The notes under the pieces: model-generated | Told to the model about the DNA's origin: nothing | Seen by the model: the letters and a program-made list of their open reading frames with translations, nothing else | The model's database searches: none | Part shown: positions 21,700 to 30,869 of the stretch, in pieces | Numbering within the stretch: the first letter of the stretch is position 1 | Layout: each line of letters begins with the position of its first letter | Made by a program: the position numbers and the translations under genes | Source of the DNA: Paracoccaceae bacterium | Lineage (GTDB): Bacteria; Pseudomonadota; Alphaproteobacteria; Rhodobacterales; Rhodobacteraceae | DNA: 64,000 nt | Assembly (NCBI GenBank): GCA_020832445.1 | Contig: JAFIEO010000024.1 | Coordinates: 62,001 to 126,000 of the forward strand | Reading direction: 5' to 3'

Positions 21700-22368
21700 A
21701 TGACAAAATCCGCCGTTCTTATCTTGCTTGGCCCGCCGGGGGCAGGCAAGGGCACGCAGGCGCGCATGCTGGAAGAAAAATTCGGGCTGGTGCAGCTGTC
21801 TACCGGCGATTTGCTGCGCGCGGCAGTTGCTGCGGGCACGGATGCGGGAAATCAGGCCAAGGCTGTCATGGACGCCGGCGGGCTGGTCAGTGATGACATT
21901 GTGCTGGCGATCTTGCGCGACCGCATGGCGGAACCTGACACGGCCAAGGGGATAATCCTTGACGGCTTCCCCCGCACCGCCAAACAGGCCGAAGCACTGG
22001 ATGCGTTGCTTGGCGATCAGGGCATGACGCTGGGTGCGGCCATTTCGCTGGATGTGGATGATGCCGCAATGGTTGAACGCGTTTCAGGCCGTTACACCTG
22101 TGCAAATTGTGGCGAAGGGTATCACGACAGCTTCAAGAAACCGGCAGTTGCAGGGGTTTGCGACAAATGCGGCGCAACCGAATTCAAGCGGCGCGCTGAT
22201 GACAATGCCGAAACCGTGGGCGCACGACTTGCCGCCTATCACGACCAGACAGCACCGCTGATCACATATTACGAAGGGCAGGGCGCGCTGAAGCGTGTGG
22301 ATGCAATGGGTCAGATTGACCATGTTGCAACCGCGCTGGCGGCCGTTGTGCAGGACGTGACAGCGTAG
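21700..22368 (+). CDS. adk: Adenylate kinase, long form with Cys4 lid
   Basis: LLGPPGAGKGTQARML; lid YTCANCGEGYHDSF...CDKCG. Confidence 0.95.
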   Translation: MTKSAVLILLGPPGAGKGTQARMLEEKFGLVQLSTGDLLRAAVAAGTDAGNQAKAVMDAGGLVSDDIVLAILRDRMAEPDTAKGIILDGFPRTAKQAEALDALLGDQGMTLGAAISLDVDDAAMVERVSGRYTCANCGEGYHDSFKKPAVAGVCDKCGATEFKRRADDNAETVGARLAAYHDQTAPLITYYEGQGALKRVDAMGQIDHVATALAAVVQDVTA

Positions 22369-22539
22369 GTATCCGGGAAACCGGAATATGGACGGGCGCT
22401 TTAAAATGCCCGAATGCAGGCCTTAAGAAGCAATCGGGCCTGCAAACAGCGGACGTGTGCCTGACAGAGCACGCCCACTGCAAGAGAGGAAGCCAGCCCC
22501 ATTAGGGGGCGGCACTGGAGGAAACTGGGAGACGTCACA

Positions 22540-22794
22540 ATGTCAGACAAGTCGACAGACGCCTACTGGAAGGCCAACGTTCGCATCATCACCATCTGCA
22601 TGGTGATCTGGGCGCTTGTGTCCTTCGGGTTCGGCATCGTTCTACGCCCGCTTCTGGCGGGTATTCCGGTCGGGGGCACCGATTTGGGATTCTGGTTCGC
22701 ACAGCAAGGGTCAATGCTGACCTTCATCGCGCTGGTTTTTTATTACCGCGGGTACATGAACAAACTCGATCGCGAGTTTGGCGTGGAAGAGTAA
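22540..22794 (+). CDS. DUF4212 domain protein (putative symporter small subunit)
   Basis: 84 aa, two TM helices; immediately precedes a Na+/solute symporter. Confidence 0.9.
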   Translation: MSDKSTDAYWKANVRIITICMVIWALVSFGFGIVLRPLLAGIPVGGTDLGFWFAQQGSMLTFIALVFYYRGYMNKLDREFGVEE

Positions 22795-22807
22795 GGGCAG
22801 CTGAGAA

Positions 22808-24574
22808 ATGGATCAATTTGTAATCAACCTTATCTTCGTCGGCGGTTCTTTCGCGCTTTATATCGGGATTGCGATATGGGCGCGTGCTGGCTCGACAGCT
22901 GACTTCTACGCGGCGTCGCGCGGTGTGAACCCTATCGTCAACGGTGCTGCAACTGCCGCTGACTGGATGTCGGCGGCGTCCTTCATCTCTATGGCCGGTC
23001 TGATTGCGGCTGTCGGTTATGGCAACTCGACTTTCCTGATGGGCTGGACGGGCGGCTATGTGATTTTGGCGCTGCTTCTGGCGCCTTATTTGCGCAAGTT
23101 CGGCCGCTTCACTGTGCCTGACTTTATCGGGGACCGTTTCTACAGCCAGACCGCGCGTCTTGTTGCGGTGATCTCGCTTCTGGTTATGTCCATCACCTAT
23201 GTTATCGGCCAGATGACCGGTGCTGCGGTTGCGTTTTCGCGCTTTCTGGAAGTGGATGCAACGACAGGTTTGTTCATCGCATCTGCGGTTGTGTTCTGTT
23301 ATGCCGTTCTTGGCGGCATGAAGGGCATCACCTACACCCAGCTTGCACAATATGTCGTGCTGATCATCGCCTACACCATCCCGGCGGTCTTCATCTCGCT
23401 GCAACTGACGGGTAACCCGCTGCCTCAGTTGGGTCTGTTCTCTACGCATACTGCAACTGGACAGCCACTGCTGCAAACACTGAACGAAGTGTTGATGGAG
23501 TTGGGCTTCAACGACTATACCGGCAACCACGGATCAACCTTCAACATGGTGCTGTTCACCTTGTCGCTGATGATCGGTACTGCTGGTCTGCCGCACGTCA
23601 TCATCCGCTTCTTTACGGTTCCGAAAGTGGCAGATGCGCGGACGTCGGCAGGTTGGGCACTGGTGTTCATCGCGCTGCTGTACACGGTTGCTCCCGCAGT
23701 TGGTGCAATGGCACGCCTGAATATCATCACCACGCTGTATCCGGACGGGTTGCAGGGCGAACCGCTTGCCTTTGACAACAAGCCCGACTGGATGTTGAAC
23801 TGGGAACGCACAGGTCTGCTGCGTTTCGAGGACAAGAATGGCGATGGCCTGATCCAGTACTACAATGAAGCCAACCCGCCTGCCCGTGCGATCGAAGAGG
23901 GCTGGGAAGGCAACGAAATGGTGTTGTTTAACAACGATATCCTCGTTCTTGCCAACCCTGAAATTGCACAGCTTCCGGGTTGGGTGATTGGGCTGATCGC
24001 GGCTGGTGGTCATGCAGCGGCGCTATCCACCGCGGCTGGTCTGCTGCTGGCAATCTCGTCTGCTGTCAGCCACGATCTGATCAAGTCGATGATCAATCCG
24101 GGGATTTCGGAAAAAGGCGAACTGCTTGCCGCCCGGATCTCGATGGCGTTCGCGATTGCGCTTGCAACCTATCTGGGCCTCAACCCGCCGGGCTTTGCGG
24201 CGCAGGTGGTGGCACTTGCCTTTGGCTTGGCGGCGGCGTCGCTGTTCCCGGCCATCATGATGGGCATCTTCTCCAAGAAGATGAACTCTACTGGCGCGAT
24301 TGCAGGTATGATCGTGGGTCTTGGTTCCACGGTTCTGTATATCTTCACCTATCTGGGTTGGTTCTTCATCCCGGGCACCAATATGCTGCCCAACACGGCT
24401 GATAACTGGCTGTTCGGCATCTCGCCGCTAAGCTTCGGTGCAGTAGGTGCAATGCTGAACTTCATCGCGGCCTTTATTGTGATGAAGATCTCAGCGCCGG
24501 TCCCGAAAGAGATCGAAGAGTTGGTGGAATCGATCCGCGTGCCGAAAGGCGCAGGCGTGGCTGTCGATCACTGA
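22808..24574 (+). CDS. Sodium:solute symporter, acetate-type
   Basis: SSS-family TM pattern; DFYAASRGVNPIVNGAATAADWMSAASFISMAGLI; follows DUF4212 and acs. Confidence 0.9.
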   Translation: MDQFVINLIFVGGSFALYIGIAIWARAGSTADFYAASRGVNPIVNGAATAADWMSAASFISMAGLIAAVGYGNSTFLMGWTGGYVILALLLAPYLRKFGRFTVPDFIGDRFYSQTARLVAVISLLVMSITYVIGQMTGAAVAFSRFLEVDATTGLFIASAVVFCYAVLGGMKGITYTQLAQYVVLIIAYTIPAVFISLQLTGNPLPQLGLFSTHTATGQPLLQTLNEVLMELGFNDYTGNHGSTFNMVLFTLSLMIGTAGLPHVIIRFFTVPKVADARTSAGWALVFIALLYTVAPAVGAMARLNIITTLYPDGLQGEPLAFDNKPDWMLNWERTGLLRFEDKNGDGLIQYYNEANPPARAIEEGWEGNEMVLFNNDILVLANPEIAQLPGWVIGLIAAGGHAAALSTAAGLLLAISSAVSHDLIKSMINPGISEKGELLAARISMAFAIALATYLGLNPPGFAAQVVALAFGLAAASLFPAIMMGIFSKKMNSTGAIAGMIVGLGSTVLYIFTYLGWFFIPGTNMLPNTADNWLFGISPLSFGAVGAMLNFIAAFIVMKISAPVPKEIEELVESIRVPKGAGVAVDH

Positions 24575-24591
24575 TCTGACGCAAAGACATT

Positions 24592-24621
24592 GGCCTGTCC
24601 CCATGATACCGGGGGCAGGCC
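24592..24621 (+). other. Intercistronic stem-loop between symporter and CBS/DUF294 gene
   Basis: GGCCTGTCCCC-atgatacc-GGGGGCAGGCC, 11-bp stem with one G-U. Confidence 0.6.
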
Positions 24622-24658
24622 ATCCCAAACCCGGGCCGGTGCAATCAGGACAACGAAC

Positions 24659-26491
24659 ATGACCCAAAGTGCCCCAAAGGTTCTGGAATTCCTGCAATCC
24701 GTTCACCCCTATGATTCACTGCCGCAGGACGAACTGGCGCGTGTCGCCAGTTGCTTCGGCCGCAGCGAGGTGCCGGCAGGAACTGTCATTTATTCCGAGG
24801 GCGAGCCGGTTGACGGTGTCTATCTGGTCAAATCCGGCGCGATTGAGGTGACCGACACACACGGCGCGCTTGTATCCATTCTGGCACCGCGCAATTCATT
24901 CGGGGAACGCGGGCTGATGCGCGACGGGCGGGCGGTGACCACCGCAACCGCCACCGCAGACTCGGTTTTGTTATGCCTGCCAGCAAGTGATCTGCGCTAC
25001 CTGATCGCCAATTTCCCTGCATTTGAACGCTTTTTCAGCCGTGGCGTGCCATCAGGCGGCAAGCTGGGGCGACAGAATGATCTTGCGACGCTGAAGGTGT
25101 CGGACCTGATGGCGCGCAAACCCATCATTGCCACCCCGCAAATGAATGCGCAGGAAGCTGCGAAACTGATGCGCGACAATCGCATTTCCTGTGTCGCGGT
25201 GGTGGAAGGTGACAAGCTGGTCGGCATTGTGACCACGCGCGATTTGTCGGGCCGCGTTCTGGCGGAAGGGCGGTCTCTGGACACGCCGCTGGTTGACGTG
25301 ATGACACCCGACCCGATGGCGCTGTCGCCCAATTCGTTGGGGTCTGATATCCTGCATATGATGCTGGAGCACCGCATCGGGCATTTGCCTGTGGTGCGCG
25401 ACAACACGCTTGTCGGCATGATCACCCAGACAGACCTGACACGGTTTCAGGCGATCAGTTCCGCACAGTTGGTGCGCGATGCTGCTGTGGCCGAAAGCTA
25501 TGACGATCTGGCCCATGTGACCGAACGCATACCGCAATTGCTGTTGCAACTGGTGGGCGCGCATAACGCACATGATGTGATCACCCGCCTGATCACCGAT
25601 ATTGCCGATACTGTCACGCGGCGGCTGCTGAAACTGGCTGAAGAAAAGCTGGGACCGCCGCCCGTGCCATACCTGTGGGCCGCCTGCGGCAGTCAGGGCC
25701 GGCAAGAGCAGACAGGCGTCAGCGATCAGGACAATTGCATCATTATTGATGACAGTGTGACCCCCGATGACATGTCCTATTTCGCCGATCTGGCGCGGTA
25801 TGTGTCGGACGGATTAAGCGCTGCGGGGTATTTCTATTGCCCGGGTGACATGATGGCGACAAACCCGCGCTGGTGTCAGCCCGCAAAGGTGTGGCGGCGC
25901 TATTTTCAGGGCTGGATCAATACGCCGTCGCCGGAGGCACAAATGCTGGCTTCGGTCATGTTTGACCTGCGCCCGATCGGCGGACAGGTCAGCCTGTTTC
26001 GCGATTTGCAGGCAGAAACGCTGGAAGCGGCCAGCAAGAATTCCATCTTCGCCGTCCACATGATTTCGAATTCCATCAAGCATTCCCCGCCGCTTGGGTT
26101 GCTGCGCGGATTCGCCACAATCCGGTCGGGCGAGCATAAGAACCATGTCGATATGAAACTGGGCGGCGTTGTGCCGGTGACCGACCTTGCGCGGGTCTAT
26201 GCGTTGCGCGGGCGGATTACTGCGGTCAATACGCGCGCGCGGCTTCTGGCGGCCGAAGAGCAGGGGATCATCTCGGTTTCGGGGGCCCGTGACCTGATCG
26301 AAGCCTATGACCTGATTGCCGATCTGCGGCTGGAAAATCAGGCAACACTTATTCGTATGGGGCGCAAGCCTGACAATTTTCTTGCACCGTCCGACCTGTC
26401 GGACTTTGAACGCAGCCACTTGCGCGATGCATTCGTCGTGGTGCGCACAATGCAATCAGCCGTTGGCCAGATTGCCGGAACACTAGGCTAG
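24659..26491 (+). CDS. cNMP-binding / CBS / DUF294 nucleotidyltransferase-like protein
   Basis: cNMP-binding N-terminus, two CBS motifs, GSQGRQEQTGVSDQDNCIII nucleotidyltransferase-like motif. Confidence 0.9.
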   Translation: MTQSAPKVLEFLQSVHPYDSLPQDELARVASCFGRSEVPAGTVIYSEGEPVDGVYLVKSGAIEVTDTHGALVSILAPRNSFGERGLMRDGRAVTTATATADSVLLCLPASDLRYLIANFPAFERFFSRGVPSGGKLGRQNDLATLKVSDLMARKPIIATPQMNAQEAAKLMRDNRISCVAVVEGDKLVGIVTTRDLSGRVLAEGRSLDTPLVDVMTPDPMALSPNSLGSDILHMMLEHRIGHLPVVRDNTLVGMITQTDLTRFQAISSAQLVRDAAVAESYDDLAHVTERIPQLLLQLVGAHNAHDVITRLITDIADTVTRRLLKLAEEKLGPPPVPYLWAACGSQGRQEQTGVSDQDNCIIIDDSVTPDDMSYFADLARYVSDGLSAAGYFYCPGDMMATNPRWCQPAKVWRRYFQGWINTPSPEAQMLASVMFDLRPIGGQVSLFRDLQAETLEAASKNSIFAVHMISNSIKHSPPLGLLRGFATIRSGEHKNHVDMKLGGVVPVTDLARVYALRGRITAVNTRARLLAAEEQGIISVSGARDLIEAYDLIADLRLENQATLIRMGRKPDNFLAPSDLSDFERSHLRDAFVVVRTMQSAVGQIAGTLG

Positions 26492-26506
26492 AAGGACCAG
26501 CCCACT

Positions 26507-27079
26507 ATGATCATGGAGTTTCTGGCGGTTATTGTCGCAGGCTTTGGCGGCTTCGGCGTGGCGCATCTTCTGCACCGGCTTAGCAGACGTAACCTGCCTG
26601 ACTGGATTGTCCCTGTCGGGGCCGCCGCTGGCATGCTGTTCATGCTGGTCTGGCTTGAATACACATGGGCCGGACGGTTTGAAGCCGGCCTGCCGGACGA
26701 GGTTATCGTGGTCAGCAATAACGAGCACCGCATCTGGTATCGCCCCTGGACTTATATTGTGCCACTTAGCACGCGTATTACAGCGATTGACAACCGGGTC
26801 CGGCAAACCAATCGCAACAACCCCGATCTGGTGAAAACCGGAATTATACTTAAGGAACGCTGGGCGCTTACATTCGGGTTCCAGTCATTGTTTGACTGCG
26901 CCGCAGCGCGCCGTGCCGACCTGACCGAAGGCACACGGTTGAATGATGCAGGGATACCGGTGGACGCGGAATGGTATCAGCTGGCGTCCGATGATCCGTT
27001 TCTTATCGTCGCTTGTGGAGGAGGAGCCGCATATGGAGGACCGCGCGAAGAAGGTTCAGATTCTGGTGGTCGAGGATGA
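26507..27079 (+). CDS. Conserved hypothetical membrane protein
   Basis: 190 aa, two N-terminal TM segments; in operon orientation and overlaps the next gene. Confidence 0.65.
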   Translation: MIMEFLAVIVAGFGGFGVAHLLHRLSRRNLPDWIVPVGAAAGMLFMLVWLEYTWAGRFEAGLPDEVIVVSNNEHRIWYRPWTYIVPLSTRITAIDNRVRQTNRNNPDLVKTGIILKERWALTFGFQSLFDCAAARRADLTEGTRLNDAGIPVDAEWYQLASDDPFLIVACGGGAAYGGPREEGSDSGGRG

Positions 27080-27449
27080 GGACAACATCGCCATAGCGCT
27101 GGACTATCTGCTGACCCGTGAAGGGTATGCCCAGACCCGCCTTGCGACAGGGGCGGGCGCTGTGGACATGATCCGCGAGACCAAACCTGATCTGGTGTTG
27201 CTTGATGTCATGCTGCCCGAAGTGTCGGGCTATGATATTTGCCAGACAGTGCGCGCAGACCCTGATTGCGCCGATGTGCGCATTCTGATGATGACCGCAC
27301 GCGGGTCGGCCATGGAACGGCGCAAGGGCTTGGCCATGGGGGCGGATGGGTTCATCTCAAAACCGTTTGAACTGAAAGAGTTGCGCGAAGAAGTTCGCAA
27401 GATACTTGCGGGTGATTCCGCACATCCGCCGGATCGTACCGATGCTTGA
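27033..27449 (+). CDS. CheY-like response regulator
   Basis: ILVVEDEDNIAIALDYLL...PDLVLLDVMLPE...KPFELKEL; single receiver domain. Confidence 0.92.
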   Translation: MEDRAKKVQILVVEDEDNIAIALDYLLTREGYAQTRLATGAGAVDMIRETKPDLVLLDVMLPEVSGYDICQTVRADPDCADVRILMMTARGSAMERRKGLAMGADGFISKPFELKELREEVRKILAGDSAHPPDRTDA

Positions 27450-29532
27450 ACGCCTTGGTCTGCGTATCCGTGTTCTGCTGTTTTTCGCCCTGCTTGCGGT
27501 GGGGGCAGTCGTGGCGGTGGGTGTCGCCGGCTGGCTGGTTCTGTCGCGCAGCGACATCGCGTCTGATCTGCTGGCGCCTATGGCGCAGGCGGGTATTCTG
27601 GCGGGCTTCCTGATCCTGTTTCTGGTGACGGGTATCTGGTATCTGTTTGATATGAATGTCGCGCGTGCCATTGACGGGCTGGCCAATGCCATTCGCACCC
27701 GTGCACATGCGGATATTCATGACGATCTGGGGCATGACAAGGAACGCGCGCGCTATCTTGGTGATCTTGCGCCTGCGGCGGCGGAAATTTCACGTTCGCT
27801 TGCACAAACCCGTTCGGCGCTGGCGGAATCGGTGGCGCGCGAAACATCGCGGCTGTCGGGCGAAAAGGCGCGGCTGGAAAAACTGCTGGCGGATGTGCCG
27901 GTTGCAGTTCTGCTATGCACCGCCGACTATCAACTGGCATTCTATAACGGGCAGGCTGTCACCATTCTGGAAGCCGGGGGCGCGCCCGGACTGGACCGCA
28001 ATTTGCTGGATTACCTGCGCGAAGGGCCGGTGCGCCATGCCTATGAACGTCTGGCCAAGCTGAACGATCCCGAAGCGGCATCTGACCTGATTTGTGCAAC
28101 CACCAGCAGCGGGCGGCTGTTGTCGGGGCGGATGCGGGTGCTGCGACGGACCGAGCATACACAACGCCCCGGTTTCGTGCTGACCTTGCGCGATGTCACC
28201 GCCGATCTGGCCGCCCATGCCGCGCGCGAGGCGTTGTTGGCGGAAGTGTTTGACCGCGTGCGCAGGCCAGCGGCGAATTTGCAAACCGTCATTGGTGTTA
28301 TTTCCGAAGACAGTGAAATGGCGCAGGCGGCGGATCTGACTGCCGCCATGCTGTCCGAAGTGCAGGGGCTGACCACTGCCATCACTGAATTGGGCCAACG
28401 CTATGATGCGGGGCGCAATGACTGGCGCCCGCTTACGCAAATACGCTCCCCCGACCTGATGGACGGGGTGCGCGCGCAGTTTGAAACCCTGGGTCTGGAA
28501 TTGCACACAGACGGGCCGGAACTGATGCTGACCTGTGACGGGTTTGAACTGGCGCTGTTGCTGCGCTGGCTGGGGCACAGACTGGCGCAGGCAGGCCATG
28601 CCCGCAGCTTCCGGCTGGTTCTGAGCGAGGAGGACGGGCCGGGTGCCGTGCTGGATCTTGTCTGGCAAGGCCCGTCATTGCCAGTGGGCGTGTTCGATTC
28701 GTGGCTTGCAGAACGGCTGGACCCCGACACGCCCGACCTGACGGCGCGCGCTGTGCTGAATGCTCATGCGACAGAAGCCTGGACTGAAGCGCGCGGCGAT
28801 AGCGGGGGCGCTGTGCGCCTGCCCATTCCCAATGCGCGCCGCGCAACGACGCGGCCTGCACCGATCCAGCGCGAGGTTGTCTATGATTTCGAATTGCTGT
28901 CCAAGGCGCGCAATGCGGGCGTTCTGGAAAGCAAGCTGGAAGATCTGACCTATGTTGTGTTCGATACCGAAACCACCGGCCTGACACCGTCCAGCGACGA
29001 AATCGTGCAGATTGCGGCTGTGCGCGTGGTCAATGGCCGCCGCGTGAAGCGAGAGGTGTTTGACACATTGGTGGACCCCGCCCGCGCCATTCCGCCATCG
29101 TCGACCGAGGTGCATGGCATTACCGATGATATGGTCAAGGGTGCCCCCAGCATGACCGAGGCGGGCAAGCGCTTTCACGACTTCGCGCGCGGTGCGGTGC
29201 TGGTGGCCCACAATGCGCCGTTCGACATGGAATTTCTGCGCAGGCACGAAAAATCCATGGGTGTGCGGTTTGATCATCCGGTGCTGGACACGGTGCTGTT
29301 GTCGGCGGTGGTCTATGGCCAGCTGGAACAGCATTCGCTGGATGCGCTGACTGCGCGGCTGGGCATTACCATCCCGGAAGAAGCCCGCCACACCGCCATA
29401 GGCGACACTGTGGCCACGGCGGACGCTTTCCTGAAGCTTATGCCGATGCTGAAATCGCGCGGGCTGCTGACATTCGGGGATGTGCTGGGCGAAGTGCGCC
29501 GCCACGGGCGGTTGTTGAAAGACCTGAACTGA
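27442..29532 (+). CDS. Membrane sensor-like (TM-PAS-degenerate kinase) protein fused to DnaQ-type 3'-5' exonuclease
   Basis: Two N-terminal TMs, PAS-like VPVAVLLCTADYQLAFYNGQAV, H-box-like FDRVRRPAANLQ without His, C-terminal VVFDTETTGLTPSSDEIVQIAAVRV and HNAPFDMEFL. Confidence 0.88.
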   Translation: MLERLGLRIRVLLFFALLAVGAVVAVGVAGWLVLSRSDIASDLLAPMAQAGILAGFLILFLVTGIWYLFDMNVARAIDGLANAIRTRAHADIHDDLGHDKERARYLGDLAPAAAEISRSLAQTRSALAESVARETSRLSGEKARLEKLLADVPVAVLLCTADYQLAFYNGQAVTILEAGGAPGLDRNLLDYLREGPVRHAYERLAKLNDPEAASDLICATTSSGRLLSGRMRVLRRTEHTQRPGFVLTLRDVTADLAAHAAREALLAEVFDRVRRPAANLQTVIGVISEDSEMAQAADLTAAMLSEVQGLTTAITELGQRYDAGRNDWRPLTQIRSPDLMDGVRAQFETLGLELHTDGPELMLTCDGFELALLLRWLGHRLAQAGHARSFRLVLSEEDGPGAVLDLVWQGPSLPVGVFDSWLAERLDPDTPDLTARAVLNAHATEAWTEARGDSGGAVRLPIPNARRATTRPAPIQREVVYDFELLSKARNAGVLESKLEDLTYVVFDTETTGLTPSSDEIVQIAAVRVVNGRRVKREVFDTLVDPARAIPPSSTEVHGITDDMVKGAPSMTEAGKRFHDFARGAVLVAHNAPFDMEFLRRHEKSMGVRFDHPVLDTVLLSAVVYGQLEQHSLDALTARLGITIPEEARHTAIGDTVATADAFLKLMPMLKSRGLLTFGDVLGEVRRHGRLLKDLN

Positions 29533-29610
29533 GTTTGAGTTGGCGCTGTCGAGAGACGTCGCGGCTATGGCAGTGGCACGTCAGGCGGGGTCACAAGGCT
29601 GGGTTAATTC

Positions 29611-29830
29611 TGGCCTTTTGCAGACATCGGGAAAGCCCCAAGGCGCGGAGCCAAGGCCGAAGGCCGCCGCGCCATCGGCGGGCCGTCCCGCGGCCTGCCG
29701 ATAACCTGATGGCAGGCCAAGGCAATGATCTTGGGAGTATGCAGCTTGCATAAAGTGCATTCCTTGAATGTCGGATCGGCAGACCCCGGCCCACCGATAG
29801 CGCGGGCTTGGTCCCCGCGCGAAGGGCAGC
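29611..29830. repeat. 220-bp dispersed intergenic element, copy B
   Basis: Gap-free alignment to 2136..2355, same orientation; includes GGCCTGCC-gataacctgat-GGCAGGCC. Confidence 0.9.
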
Positions 29831-29888
29831 AAAAGGCCAGCATCACCCGCACACCGGATGCTTCAACCTGATGAGACCCCGCGCCAAC

Positions 29889-29922
29889 AAAAAAGGCAGC
29901 CCTTGTGATAGGGCTGCCTTTT
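29889..29922. terminator. Bidirectional intrinsic terminator downstream of etfA
   Basis: AAAAGGCAGCCC-TTGTGATA-GGGCTGCCTTTT, perfect 12-bp arms with A/T runs on both sides. Confidence 0.92.
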
Positions 29923-29942
29923 CCAATATCTCGTGCCGCTGC

Positions 29943-30869
29943 TTACAGCTTTTCGGTCAGTTCCGGCACCATGGTGAACAGATCGCCCACAAGCCCGTAA
30001 TCGGCCACCTGAAAAATCGGGGCTTCTTCGTCCTTGTTGATGGCGACGATCACCTTGCTGTCTTTCATACCCGCCAGGTGCTGGATCGCGCCGGAAATGC
30101 CCACTGCGATATACAGATCGGGGGCGACCACCTTGCCGGTCTGGCCCACTTGCCAGTCATTGGGCGCATAGCCGGAATCGACGGCCGCGCGCGATGCACC
30201 GACCGCTGCGCCCAGTTTGTCGGCCAGCCCTTCGATCAGCTTGAAATCGTCTTCGGACCCCACACCGCGCCCGCCGGATACAACCACCTTGGCCGATGTC
30301 AATTCGGGCCGGTCGCTGGCAGCAACCTTGTCTTCGACCCATTCCGACAGGGCAGGGTTGTCTGCGGCTGAAATGTTGTCAACACTTGCAGACCCGCCTT
30401 GAGCAGCCGCGTCAAAAGTGGATGTGCGGATTGTCAGAACCTTGGTCGCATCACCGGATTTGACGGTCTGGATCGCATTGCCTGCGTAAACCGGACGCTC
30501 GAATGTGTCTGCATCGACAATGCCCGACACATCAGACAGCACCATCACATCCAGCAACGCCGCAACGCGGGGCAGAATGTTTTTTGCATCGGTCGTCGCA
30601 GGGGCCACGATATGGCTGTAATCGCCCGCAAGGCTGACAATCAGCGCGGCGGTGGGTTCGGCCAGACGGTGGCCCAGACTTGCATCCTCGGCGCACAGAA
30701 CCTTGGCCACCCCGTCGATCTTCGCGGCACTTGCAGCGGCATCTGCCGCACTGGCGCCCGCACACAGGACCGTCACATCGCCCAGTTGCGCCGCAGCCGT
30801 CACCGCCTTGGAGGTTGCGTCCATGTTCAGCACACCATCGGTGACTTCGGCCAGAAGAAGAACTGCCAT
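29943..30869 (-). CDS. etfA: Electron transfer flavoprotein alpha subunit
   Basis: [68 protein letters not shown]. Confidence 0.97.
   Translation of the reverse strand: MAVLLLAEVTDGVLNMDATSKAVTAAAQLGDVTVLCAGASAADAAASAAKIDGVAKVLCAEDASLGHRLAEPTAALIVSLAGDYSHIVAPATTDAKNILPRVAALLDVMVLSDVSGIVDADTFERPVYAGNAIQTVKSGDATKVLTIRTSTFDAAAQGGSASVDNISAADNPALSEWVEDKVAASDRPELTSAKVVVSGGRGVGSEDDFKLIEGLADKLGAAVGASRAAVDSGYAPNDWQVGQTGKVVAPDLYIAVGISGAIQHLAGMKDSKVIVAINKDEEAPIFQVADYGLVGDLFTMVPELTEKL

Noticed and set aside
20519-21706. 395-aa ORF on the minus strand
   Set aside because: Antisense to acs; shadow ORF.
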